A DNA stretch of 64,000 nucleotides from Gracilaria vermiculophylla (lineage: Eukaryota > Rhodophyta > Florideophyceae > Gracilariales > Gracilariaceae). The first letter of the stretch is position 1, and every line of letters begins with the position of its first letter. Of this stretch, positions 54,421 to 64,000 are shown piece after piece. Made by a program: the position numbers and the translations under genes. Location: the NCBI GenBank assembly GCA_019155205.2, contig JAHNZQ020003146.1:1598095-1662094 (forward strand), in the 5' to 3' direction. The notes below the pieces were generated by a model, which made no database searches, had not been told where the DNA came from, and saw only the letters and a program-made list of their open reading frames with translations.

Positions 54421-54775
54421 CCGAGTGATACGGGTTAGAGCATCTCCGCCAATGCCATCAAATTATCAAATTATCATATTTGGTTTTTTGATGCGCACCT
54501 TACATCTCCAGCGGTGCAGCAAACGAATAAACCAGGGTGTATCAAAGCAAACACTATATTCAAATTCTGAATATTTGGACCTGAAATATAGACCCACAGA
54601 GCAAAGTGTTATACACGTGGTGTTGTCCAATTGGGCTTCAAAGAACATGCTTCGCGCCAAAATACCGAAACGCTACGTCTGGTGTTGCGGAACAGCTCAC
54701 ACTACATCCCACACACATAAAGAACCAGGCACATAAGCCAATACAACAACGAAAAATAGACTCCCACAAACCGCC

Positions 54776-55792
54776 ATGGATAACAGAGCATCTCCATCCA
54801 TCAGCAGTGCACTCCCGAACAGAAAAAGAACTTCTAGAGGCGCTAGCTTCACACCAGCTGAAGACAAAGCTATAGCGCAAGCCTGGACTTCTGCAAGTGA
54901 GAACGCCATACATGGAGCCGAAGAAAAAGGAGATCTATTCATGGAAAAAGTGAATCGTCTTTGCAACGACACATTTAAACCGGCTAATCGAGAACCGCGA
55001 ACCACAAAATCTATTCGCAACCGCTCGAAACTCATTATCAAACAGTGTAATCTATTTTCCGCATGCTATCAACGTGTTCTTCGTAACCAACCATCTGGGA
55101 CATCTGCAACAAATATTACGCAAATAGCAACAGCCTTATACAACGGTATGGAAATAAGAGATTGGCTGGAAAATTGTGGAAAACCATTCCGATTTATTGG
55201 GGCATGGGAAGTTTTGAGGAATCATGGCAAATTTAGGAATGAAAATGCTAATCGACGTCTAGATGATGGAGTAGAATCTGTCAAGAATGATCTTCAGAAT
55301 ACGAGTAACCAGCATGCTCTTATCTCTGACAAGGTTGGTGAACAGTCGGCTCCCCACAGTACGGATAGCGGCTCTCATGATTACTTGAAATCGTTAAAGA
55401 AGAAGACAGATCGCCCTGTGGGACGAAAGCAAGCAAAAAATGAACAATACCGGGAGACGTATAATGAAACGAAGTTGCATCCTGTTACGCAATCAGTAGA
55501 AGCGGAGAAGGAAAAAAACAGGCTACTCAAAAAAAACTGTGAAATAATGCTGTTTTCTTCTGCACCCGTTAGATGTGATACAGCAGAGTCTGTTGAATAA
55601 TTTAAAAAAATGAGAGCACGTGCTCTGGTAGAGGTAAGTGCTTCCTGTAAGAAAAGTCGTTCTGAGAATTATCAACCGACTGAATTCTTTACTTCTGAGG
55701 CCTCGCATACAAAGGAAGGTGTCACTACTGCTTTGAACTCTGATCCATTAATGTCCTCTGGTGAGAACGATGTTGCGATTGGAGATGAATGA
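54776..55792 (+). pseudogene. Harbinger Myb/SANT-like DNA-binding protein, one in-frame TAA
   Basis: ATG at 54,776. A trihelix/Myb-like domain spans about residues 15-150 (Arg-Gly-Ala-Ser-Phe-Thr-Pro-Ala-Glu-Asp; Ala-Trp-Glu-Val-Leu-Arg-Asn), followed by Arg-Pro-Val-Gly-Arg-Lys-Gln-Ala-Lys, a signature of the accessory protein of plant-type Harbinger elements that carries the transposase to the nucleus and ends. TAA at 55,598-55,600 interrupts just where Glu-Tyr-Phe is usual. The frame then runs on 63 codons to TGA at 55,790. Confidence 0.75.
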
Positions 55793-55990
55793 GTTTAATT
55801 GTCGCGCAGACAGGATGTGGTCACTACATATTTAGAGTAAACGTTTTCCAAATATATCCCATATGTGCTTCATAAACAGTTGTTGCGTACTGTAGGATTC
55901 ATCTTTGCTTTCGGTGAGGTTCTGAACGGCACACAGCGCGGCGATGGACCTGAAAGGAGGACATACGTCAGCCCTTGAGTTGACATTACT

Positions 55991-57094
55991 TCACATAGGC
56001 GGCAGGTTATCATCTACGGTAGCAACGCGTTGCATCGCTGCGTCGTTGTTTTCGTGTTCGTTCACAATCCTTCTCTCGACCATCATGTTGTGCAATATAA
56101 TGCAGCATCGCATTATATCATGCATTGTATCTTTATACCAGTAACGACTTGGTCGGGCAATGAGATGCCACTTAGCCTGTAACAATCCAAACGCCCTTTG
56201 GAGATACATCCTCACACATTCTTGGTATCGCGCCAGAAGTTTCTCCTTTTGATTAGATGGTTCCGATACTGTGTGCACAAACATCGGCCATTCCGGGTAT
56301 ATTCCATCGGCAAACCAGTAGGATATATTTCGTTTGCATCCACCATGCGTGTACTCTAACGGTAGCGGGTACCGTCCGGATGCACTTTCATTAGGTAGCG
56401 GTGAGGCTTCCAAAACGTTGATGTCATTCAAGCTTTCTGGCGTTCCGAAAAAGGCATGCCATATCCGTAGATCAAAGTCTGCTATCGCCTCCAAAGTCAA
56501 CGCTGGTACCTTTTCCTTGCCTTGATACTGACCATGCATGGCAGTAAGGCAGTTTTTCAACTTCCACTTGCAGCAATCGATACTCCCCAACAGCCCTGGA
56601 AATCCCCTTCGTTCTGATTCTGAGAGGATTCTCTTTAAATCAGAGGGCCTGCGGTAGCGTAGATACTTTGATCCAAACGCACGCACTACAGCGCAAGCAA
56701 AACGTTTCAAACATTGGTGCGCAGTAGACTCCACAAGGCGGAGATACTCATCAGTTGCATCAGCTACCGTGCCATATGCCAGCATTCGAAATGCACACGT
56801 CACATTTTGCAAACTTGACTACTCCCAGCGTCTCGCAGCATCTAGCTTTTGAAAAAAGAAGATATCTGCTTCACATACTCCCTGCAGTACAGTGTCTAAG
56901 ATACTTCGTGATACACGAAACCGGCGGCGAAACTGTTCTTCATTATACACTGACGACACTTCAAAGTAGTCCAGATATAAACGTGGAGCCCCACGCTCTT
57001 TCTATTGCTCTCTATTGGGCGCCCAACCTGGTTCAGACCCACCCCCTTTTTCCACAGTTTCTTCGTCCTCACTGCTGCTCTCCAGCAAATTCAT
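55991..57094 (-). pseudogene. Harbinger DDE_Tnp_4 transposase with two in-frame TAG
   Basis: One frame from ATG at 57,092-57,094 to TGA at 55,991, 368 codons, broken by TAG at 57,002-57,004 and TAG at 56,819-56,821. Acidic N-terminus, Phe-Arg-Arg-Arg-Phe-Arg-Val-Ser, Met-Leu-Ala-Tyr-Gly, then the catalytic region: Gly-Ser-Ile-Asp-Cys (first Asp), Gly-Gln-Tyr..Gly-Lys-Glu-Lys, Ser-Leu-Asn-Asp-Ile-Asn-Val-Leu (second Asp) and Gln-Arg-Ala-Phe-Gly, where the family has Glu-Arg-Ala-Phe-Gly. So besides two stops, the catalytic Glu is Gln. Inactive as sequenced. Confidence 0.88.
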
Positions 57095-59244
57095 GGTCAC
57101 CTTTTGCGCAAAGCTTTGGTGAAGCTCATCACGAAAGGTGTTTTTCATCTTTCGAAAGGGTTTGAAATGTGCGGGGAAGGTGGAGGAAGAAGGTGTGGTA
57201 GAGTTAAGTAATGGCAGTCACGGTGACTGGATTCAAAAAGGTGCAGCCGATGTGTAGATAAAGTACTGGAGTCCGAGTTGCTGGGTTGGCTTTTGGCTTT
57301 GATGAGCAGAGTGGGGTAATGTGCTGTGGCGGGGCTTTTTGCCGAATGTTTAAAGCAGCATGCGCGGCAATGAAAATTTGCAACAGTGATAGTGGGGTGG
57401 TGGAGGTGGGTAGGATGTGCGGCGAGTTGGCGGAAGTGGCTGGTGTTTGGCGAAAAACACGCAAAAGAATGGTCGGAGCCGTTGGGTTGAATATCCTGTA
57501 GGGGGTTGCGATACGGAGTTTGGACCGCAGATTGTGAAGATGCGAATGCTCTGCAGTCTGCGCTGCTTTCCAGAGTTCAGATTTTGTACTTCTGTGAGTG
57601 AAATGTATGTCCAATCTCAATGTTGTGGCGGGTGTTTTCATAAGTCTGAGTAGGAACGGAAGCCTGCAATTGTGGACGATTGAAAGATACAGATTTTAAC
57701 GGGAATAACACTCTTGGAGGGCGTTCCAGAGGCTCATATACTGGTCATGGGCGCAACGCAGGGCGGGGGAGGATGTATGAGCATAGGTGTAGGCTGAAAA
57801 TGTGGAGAAAGAGTTGTGCGGTATGTGTAGTGGATGTAAGAGTGTGTTAAGGGTGTGGCAGTATACGTGCAGTGGCTGCACACTGTCTGGAAGGTAACGA
57901 TGTGGCCTTTGTGTTGTTGCTGCAGCAGAAAGTTGTTGATATAAAGATGGATTCTTGGAGAAAGGTTTGGTGCGTTGCAGCACCGGGGGTGGCAGAGGAC
58001 ACAAAGCTCAGGTGAGGAAGTAGACACAGCGGCTGCACAACTTTTGGGGGCGGGGAGGGCAGAGGTTTGGTGCGGCGCAGCACCGGAAGTGGCAGGAGAC
58101 ACGAAGCTCAAGGGAGGAAATAGCCACAAAGATCGAAAAAACTTCCACGGACCATGCCAATGGGAATACGAACGGCCCCTATAGCCAGGAAAATGCGGTG
58201 TTGTGACCCTGAAGAGCTTCCAGAAGGAAAATTTCTTTATGAAGGCCTTGTTAGGGAATGAAGAATCCGAAGCGGGACGAGGCTTTGCGTTCGAACTGTA
58301 GATTGTTGAAGAAAGACTTGGGACGGATCTATCTGCACAGACAGCGGAACTCTGCTGGCAGCATGAGTGTTCGCCAAAAAATGATTGATAGTGCAATAGG
58401 ATCATGTTCGAGGTTGGTAGGCGGCTGTTAAGCTGTATGATTCTTTATTTATGAGATTTTTCTATATGTGTGGTATCTAGATCGGTCTATGGCGTATTCA
58501 CTGAGACACGGCTCCGTCGGACGACGCGCCCTGTCGAGACTGTCGTAAGTCCCCTTAGACATGCTCACGCGAGCAAGCACGATCAAAACCCTCATTTTCA
58601 AATCTGAAACACTTCTGAACGATAAAGTGTGGCTACACAGCGACGTGCACCCTCCAATCGAAGGATTAAACCATACCTCTACCGAAACCGACTAGAACTG
58701 CTCCATCAAAAATATTCAAGTCCGAGACTGTTCTTTCCGAAACATGTAGTGGTGATCTCATATCGCTCTGGCGAAAAAGTACGCATCTTCTCGAGGACTA
58801 CTGACCCAAATTTTCGAAGCTGAAATACATCCCGGGGCACTCGCTGTAGTCGATACTGCTTGGGGAGAGATAAACACTGCAACTGTCGCGTTGTGCGAGA
58901 GTACCGGAGACCATTGAGAATCAGACCCCGGAAGCGACATGAAAACACACCCCGTATTTTCGTTCATACCAATCGAAGGCTGCTGAACTCCCGATTCTGG
59001 CTTCTTTTTATCATTAAACTGTTCGTCGAACGGAATGTGCCGGTCCATGGCACTTCATGCTGAGGTCTTTGTTCAGAAATTCTTATTTGCATGCATGAGG
59101 GTCGCGAGGTGCAGGAGACATTTAGGAGGTTGATGGATGGCAAGGAGAAGGAAAGTCAGATGCACTCATGGAGCGTTTTGTGCTGCTTTGTCCGGAGTCA
59201 ATGTGAATAAACTTCAGAGGTCGCGACACTGAAGGATATATATG
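57095..59244. other. Unassigned 2.1 kb, strand-biased, with a tandem repeat
   Basis: G-rich on the plus strand to about 58,200, leaving long minus-strand frames (57,204-57,641; 57,734-58,405) whose products are Pro/Thr/His/Ser-rich and undomained. 58,430-59,244 has a minus frame at 58,758-59,048 (96 codons, ATG) without recognisable domain. No gene called. Confidence 0.4.
57963..58125. repeat. Imperfect tandem repeat, period about 105 bp, two copies
   Basis: GGTTTGGTGCG..GCAGCACCGG.. GTGGCAG.. GACAC.AAGCTCA..GAGGAA..TAG.CACA occurs at about 57,964 and 58,068. Confidence 0.65.
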
Positions 59245-59962
59245 TGTAGTGCAATCCTCATGCGATACAATTTTTGTTGGAAATTTTCTTACAGAAAGAA
59301 GCCCAGGAGTTGATTGACTTTTAATAGTATGAAGCGACTTCCGAGGTGGGAACTGGATAACATTCTGATGCTTTTAGCCACCGTGTTGGCGTGTGGCCCG
59401 CGCAAAACGCCTGTATTAGTTCTCCACCCCGTAGTGGCGATGTCTGAAAACGCGTTGACCGCAATAAATACCGTAGAAATCGTAATTTTAAAGCAGTGCC
59501 AGATTGTACTGCAGCATAGGCCCATTATTTAAGCCACATATCGCATTCGACTTGCCTTCGACAATAAAGTCAACCGGGTTCCGCAGCAAATTGTTTCGCA
59601 TATCGGATCGTACTTTTCCTCGCGCATATTCATTTCATAACACGATATACTCACCTTCCTAGAGTCACTAACGTAAAACATCCATCCACTGGTTTTTATC
59701 TGATGATTTGCAATACTCAAAGTTTTTCATTTCACTATACTTCGTCAAATCTCGGGTTCTTGTTTGCTGTTCTACCCTTTTTCCTATCTTTCATCGCGTG
59801 CGATCTTTCTTATTCTGCCTTCTGTTTCCTTTTCTTTTTCATTTTACAGGGGTTCCCCTACTCGCGTCTTTAAATCTCTACTCCATTCAAACCTCAAGTT
59901 CCTGGGTATATCCAGTCGCATTTGCAAGAATCCGTCTGACTAGCCGCATTGAGGAGGGCTCA
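59245..59962 (+). mobile_element. Solo LTR of family G
   Basis: Starts TGTAGTGCAATCC and ends GGAGGGCTCA. Shares with the E LTRs TTATTTAAGCC, AAGTCAACCGGGTTCCG, TATCTTTCATCGCG and the end block. No gag or pol beside it. Possible 4-bp duplication TATA at both flanks. Confidence 0.65.
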
Positions 59963-60226
59963 TATACTAAGACTACATTCCAAGTAAAAGAGGTCTCAAA
60001 TGCCTTGCGAGACACCATATACTGTTTTATGCTTTGGACAAGTGATATTTTGTGTTAGATGTTGTCCAACAAAGTCCCACTGCCAAAACAGCTAGTCTCT
60101 CCACAGATAAACAAATTAGAAAATTCTGGTCACTTTCTAAACCTCCAGCTAGGTGCTCTTACATAACCACCCAAAAAAGCTTCATGGAAATTTCTTTTTG
60201 ATGGTTAACGGAATCATGAACATTAG
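59963..60226. other. Flank of the 60-63 kb transposon; no gene seen
   Basis: May be the left continuation of gypsy remnant F interrupted by the DNA transposon, but I cannot recognise coding sequence. Confidence 0.3.
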
Positions 60227-60252
60227 AGAGTTTCGGCAACTGAACTGTGGGT
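60227..60252 (+). repeat. Left terminal inverted repeat
   Basis: 26 bp, starting AGAGTTTCGG, identical to the complement of 63,088-63,113. Confidence 0.9.
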
Positions 60253-60623
60253 AGATTGTGGGTAACGTGGCTTGACACGTATGACACTAGAGATATCTGT
60301 GTCTGGACTACCCACAATTGCTACCCGGAAATCATTCAGAGAGGTTCTGTACCCGCGACATTTTCGGTGCAATTTGCTCCACGTCTTCGACACTTTACAC
60401 CGCTCACGCTGCTCGGAGTGCCCCGTTTAGGCGGCCACGCGGTAACAGCCCGTCTTTGTGAGGAGCGCCGTCATTACTGTGCAGAGCCGGACGGTGCAGT
60501 GAACGCGTGCAAGAATCTACCAACCGCTCTTCGTCGTCAGCCGCTTCAAGTGCATTGTTTCGCGACACCACCCCTCCCCCTTTCCCCCTCCCCCTCCTGC
60601 GTCGACCTTCAGCCGGCAGAGAG

Positions 60624-61590
60624 ATGGCAACCGGCGAGGCTGGTTTCCCCCCCCAACCAGGGACAGTCACTGCCAGCTGAGGCTTGTACCTCCGCTGCGG
60701 GCGGCTCTCCCAAAGACACCGGCGCAGACAGGTCCGAAACGGCCGTCGTGTCATCCCCCGCTCTGGCGAAGAAACTGCAGGTAGAGTGGGACGGGGCAGG
60801 TGCAGATCTCGTCTGTGCGCATGCCGCGACGAATGCAGAAGCGCACCTCGCCAAGTGGGGAGAAGGCGACAGACTGTACGCAAAAGCCGCTGAGTTTTTC
60901 AATGCGCAGCCAAACAAGCCGTTCAAGACGAACAGCAAGCACATTATGGTCCGGTTTGTGCTGTTAAAAGAACGTTTTGAGAGAGAAGACGCGGCCTTAG
61001 CTAAGCAGTCAGGCACAGCGGAGAACCAGGACGAGCCATCTATCCTTCTCAAGGAGGCCGCCTTGGCTATGAACGACGCGCGTCTGGCGGAGACCAAGGC
61101 GAAGGAGAAGAAGAGTACCGTCGAAGAAGAGCTTTTCCGTGCTGGGGCGGCCGCTCAAGATGCGTCGCTCAAGCGCCACACTCATCAAAACGACATGGCC
61201 CTCAACAAGAACATGAAAACCAATGACGTAGAAGACGAGTCTGACGGCGATGGGCTTTCCCCAGTGATGAAGCGTCGACGCCGACGTGAGCATGCAGAAG
61301 AAGAAAAGGACAACGCCCTTGTAGAGCTCATCAAGCGCGATGCGGCCGAGCACCGTGACGTGGAGCGGCGAAACTGCGCCACCGCGGAGAAGCGTCTCGA
61401 CCCAGACCAGCGCCGCTTTCAGCGCGAGTTGGACAAAGATGCCGAACGCCGCCAGCGAGATGCGGGCGCCGAAACTGCTCGCGCGAAGGCTGCTGCTGAT
61501 GCTGCAGCAACTTCCATGGCCGATCGAGACGAGCGCGTCCAGACACTGGCGTTAATAGCCGAGCTTGTTCGTATTGTCAAGAAAGACTGA
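60624..61590 (+). pseudogene. SANT/Myb-like partner protein of the 60-63 kb transposon (start broken)
   Basis: The main frame is open from 60,247 to TGA at 61,588 but has no ATG before the middle of the protein. An ATG at 60,624 (Met-Ala-Thr-Gly-Glu-Ala-Gly-Phe-Pro-Pro) lies in another frame and enters a run of eight C at 60,647-60,654; a length change there would join it to the main frame. The main frame then shows a SANT-like domain at about 60,770-60,985 (Trp-Asp, Asn-Ala-Glu-Ala-His-Leu-Ala, Lys-Pro-Phe-Lys-Thr-Asn-Ser-Lys), a long Ala/Glu/Lys/Arg helical region with a basic cluster Lys-Arg-Arg-Arg-Arg-Arg near 61,275, and a C-terminal coiled coil. Role by analogy: nuclear import and end binding for the transposase. 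The C-run defect may be a real frameshift or a sequencing error. Confidence 0.7.
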
Positions 61591-61733
61591 GGCAGAGTTG
61601 AGGGGTCAGTGGATATGGTGAAGTTGATAACTATCTGGAGAGTTAAGGAGTCCGTTTTTTGCAACCGCCGTTATCAAAATGCTTTGTTTCCCGATTTGCG
61701 CCCGCTTTACTACGCGTTGATTGAAAGGTACTT

Positions 61734-62852
61734 TTAGAGAGTTGGGGGCATGCAGTCAAAGAAGGTTGCTGTTTGGCCACCGTATACGCAGCAACGAATG
61801 TTCCACAGCAACGCAGCAGTAGTGTAGACAGTACCCACTGGGCCCTCGTTAATCTTAAGCTTCCGCGCGAAATCGAGGACGGAAAAGACCTGCTTGACCT
61901 CCTTGTATCCCCATTCTACCGATACGCGGACGCTAGCCATCTTTGTGTTAAAAGCCTTCTCCTCCTCATTCAGAACGCCTATAGCGTCGGCTGGAAACGC
62001 TACTTGCATCCAAGGCAAAAGTAGGTACGCTTTGTCGCCAAAGAGGCAATACTGTTCGCCTCCTACCATTAGTCTAAACTTTAAGATGTAGGCCATTTTC
62101 GATTCCCCGTAGAGTGTAATGTTGTGCCGCCTTCCTTCCACGGGTCCAGCTAGGTGGAAAAGGAGCCCGTCCGGCGTCACCACAGATTGAAATTTTTGCA
62201 TGTGTTTGCGGTTGTGGCCGCTGTTCACGCTTCGCTGCATTACCTGGCCGGGTCGCGCGATGAAGAACCCTGTGCCGTCGATAAAGCCAACGCAGTTCTG
62301 AAGAGCCCCGCCCTTGTCGAGGACAGCTTTCGCGTACAGGGCGGCCCGCTCTTGCATCAGGTCCCCTTTCCACTGGCGTAAAGTATAACTGCACCGCTCC
62401 ATGATCAGCTCAGTAGTCTCATAAAATATCTCGCACAGTACTGAGCTGGTTCGACCAAACAGTTCTTTGAGGTCGCGCCAGCGCCCAGGCGAGGACAGGT
62501 GGCCCAGCACAATGGACAGGCGCTCCACAGAAGTTACTCGATGTCGACGTCGGAAGGACGTTTCCTCGAGCTGTAGCAACTTAGCAACTCGACTCAAGTC
62601 CGCGGGCTTAAATTGGAAGAGTGACCAGGCATCCTTTAAGGAAATAATGTTTAAGTTGAAAGAAACGGCATAAACTTCCCTTCTGCGGCGTAGCTGGGCT
62701 CTTAGGTCACGGCGGACGACAAGGAAGCGGCGCAAGATAGGCCCCAGCTCTGAGAGTCTCTCGCCAGATGCGTATCACGCCATCAGCTCGCGACGCAAGC
62801 GCCGCCGCACGCGGTGGAGCTGCGTCAAGCTGTAGTCCCTGATTGCCACCAT
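61734..62852 (-). pseudogene. DDE_Tnp_4 transposase of the 60-63 kb transposon, one in-frame TGA
   Basis: ATG at 62,850-62,852; TGA at 62,775-62,777 is codon 26; the rest runs unbroken to 61,734 (372 codons). N-terminal Leu-rich/Arg-rich helices (Gln-Leu-His-Arg-Val-Arg-Arg-Arg), a helix-turn-helix-like segment (Trp-Arg-Asp-Leu-Lys-Glu-Leu-Phe-Gly), then the catalytic core with all three acids in place: Gly-Phe-Ile-Asp-Gly-Thr (Asp192), Leu-Phe-Gly-Asp-Lys-Ala-Tyr (Asp273), Ser-Val-Glu-Trp-Gly (Glu313). A cut-and-paste transposase of the PIF/Harbinger-related DDE_Tnp_4 group. Only the early TGA argues against function; the first later ATG is deep in the protein. Confidence 0.85.
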
Positions 62853-63087
62853 TCGTGGGGTGACGACCGCCGCATAGAGACAGTAGATAAAATAAGCGTT
62901 GCGGCTCGTCGTTAGGACACTCCGGGTAAGTTAAGTCGGGTTCTCGGATGCCATTTCTTGTCGTAGCGACGGCTGTGCCGCGGGCTGACGCGCATCGAAC
63001 GAAAAAGTCCTGTGCCGAAACTCATCAAAGGAATTTTTGTGAAATTATTTTTCCGGTAAGTGCTACCCACATTATACCCACAATTTC

Positions 63088-63113
63088 ACCCACAGTTCAG
63101 TTGCCGAAACTCT
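63088..63113 (-). repeat. Right terminal inverted repeat
   Basis: 26 bp, ending CCGAAACTCT. Gypsy pol sequence starts directly after it. Confidence 0.9.
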
Positions 63114-64000
63114 TTATTGTCCCCAATCTCGCCTTTGAAGTACTCGTCGGCAACGTTTCGCACAGAACGGTGAGCGTGCCGGAACATACCATTGTCAGTC
63201 TAACGATCCAATCCTGGAGGGTGATTGGTACAATTCCCGATCGCTCTTAACGGCTGCAAACCCATGACGAGGAGAATAAGGATAAGTACTATACAGTATT
63301 TAAAGACAGTGATGAGACCTTACCGGCGAGAAACTGGTGCAATACCGTCATAGTGGGCGAAAAGCACGCCAAGAACCGGGAAGAAACAGTCAACATTTTG
63401 GATGGCTTTGAAGACATTTAGTCTGGCTGGCTTGGAGAAACCACGGCAATTCTACTCCTCAAAAACTTGGCACCGGGCATGAAACGCATATATCAAGTTC
63501 CATAAAAAGCGGGGCCCAAAGTATTTATTAGGAAGAAAAAGGAAGTGGAGTATATGCTAAAAGCGGAAAACATAGAACCGTCATCATCGGAGTAAACATC
63601 GCCAGTAGTACTTGTCCAATTACCAAAACTGGTCTTGGAGGTTTTGTGTACACACCCGTAAGATAAAAACCTAAACGTCCCGAGATACGTAATCTACACT
63701 ATGCATGGATGAGTGCTCGGATTACTTCGGACACGTTCATACAATTTGTACCGATGACGCAAGTTGGGGGTATTTGCATCTGGAAATCGCAGAGAGAGAC
63801 AGAAACAAGACTACATTTACGACCCTTATGAGTCTGAACTGCACTTTAAGAACTCCCTCCCGGATATGGAATGCGCCAGTCTGCCTTCCGACGGCGCAAA
63901 ATATCATCCCTAATAAAGACAAGTGGCTGCACGCCCTGGTGTACGTCAACAACGTGATTAAATATTCACGAACCATTGAGGAACACCTACGGCAGGAATG
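63114..64000 (+). pseudogene. Ty3/gypsy element F, protease-RT linker and RT (runs off right edge)
   Basis: Plus strand, in several frames: Ile-Val-Pro-Asn..Glu-Val-Leu-Val-Gly-Asn-Val-Ser, then Val-Gly-Glu-Lys-His-Ala-Lys-Asn-Arg-Glu, RT N-terminus Met-Leu-Lys-Ala-Glu-Asn-Ile-Glu-Pro-Ser-Ser-Ser and Ser-Pro-Val-Val-Leu-Val, Lys-Thr-Thr-Phe-Thr, and the polymerase box region Leu-Val-Tyr-Val-Asn-Asn-Val-Ile (Asn-Asn in place of Asp-Asp) with Glu-Glu-His-Leu-Arg at the edge. Dead copy. It begins right at the transposon end, so that element probably inserted into F. Confidence 0.75.

Larger units (their letters stand above)
54424..57094. mobile_element. PIF/Harbinger-type DNA transposon with two convergent genes
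   Basis: A Myb/SANT-like gene (+) and a DDE_Tnp_4 transposase gene (-) converge, 200 bp apart, the usual Harbinger pair. GTTAGAGCATCTCCGCCAA near 54,437 resembles the start of plant Harbinger/Tourist elements. I found no matching right terminal repeat, so the ends are open. Confidence 0.7.
60227..63113. mobile_element. Two-gene DDE_Tnp_4 DNA transposon with perfect 26-bp terminal inverted repeats
   Basis: The left end AGAGTTTCGGCAACTGAACT.. (60,227-60,252) is matched base for base by the complement of 63,088-63,113. Subterminal GTGGGTA motifs recur inside both ends (for example 60,248, 60,259; complements at 63,063-63,090). A SANT-like gene (+) and a transposase gene (-) converge inside, 140 bp apart. 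TTA occurs at both outer edges, suggesting a 3-bp duplication offset by one base. The element is 2,887 bp and looks young. Confidence 0.88.

Noticed and set aside
57204..58405. Minus-strand ORFs of 145 and 223 codons
   Set aside because: Pro/Thr/His/Ser-rich translations of G-rich plus-strand DNA containing a tandem repeat, no domain.
1..64000. CRISPR arrays, bacterial operons, rRNA or tRNA genes
   Set aside because: No regularly spaced repeats with unique spacers, no ribosomal or intact tRNA sequence, and gene structure is eukaryotic.

Overview
The window is nuclear DNA of a eukaryote and is mostly transposable elements. I see three intact host genes, between about 19.4 and 26.9 kb; everything else supportable is retrotransposon, DNA transposon, remnant or unrecognised sequence. 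Two host genes are intronless over 704 and 1,171 codons. One is a Na+/K+-ATPase of the animal type and the third has a single 90-bp intron. Intron-poor genes, an animal-like sodium pump in a non-animal setting and a high load of Ty3/gypsy elements suggest a red alga, perhaps florideophyte (Chondrus-like). That placement is inference from family knowledge, not from a search.

Layout: 1-387, the start of a Ty1/copia gag leaving the window on the left. About 1.4-18.1 kb, a nest of Ty3/gypsy elements: old plus-strand element C contains a solo LTR of family B, which contains the young minus-strand chromovirus A (2,793-12,052, LTRs about 98.5% identical). C also holds another solo LTR and a damaged assembly gap. 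18.1-27.3 kb, the gene island: a THP3/LENG8-type SAC3-domain gene (+), the P-type ATPase (-), and a two-exon plastid-type membrane protein gene (-). 27.3-31.9 kb, a cluster of Tc1-like transposons. 31.9-37.9 kb, truncated chromovirus B (-), which carries a long two-frame ORF on its antisense strand joined at a canonical -1 slippery heptamer. 37.9-38.9 kb, a piggyBac-like transposase remnant. 39.2-39.7 kb, a Tc1 C-terminal remnant. 40.9-53.7 kb, old gypsy element E (+), interrupted by a solo LTR with a perfect 5-bp duplication and by chromovirus D (-, 46,644-51,785). About 54.4-57.1 kb, a PIF/Harbinger element with two convergent genes. 59.2-60.0 kb, a solo LTR of the E family. 60,227-63,113, a second two-gene DDE transposon with perfect 26-bp terminal repeats. 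63.1 kb to the end, a gypsy RT remnant leaving the window on the right.

The recurring theme is nearly intact transposon ORFs interrupted by one to a few single stop codons, and catalytic aspartates changed to asparagine. I see no tRNA or rRNA gene, CRISPR array or prokaryotic feature. The least explained feature is the antisense ORF pair in element B. All alignments and counts are by eye.
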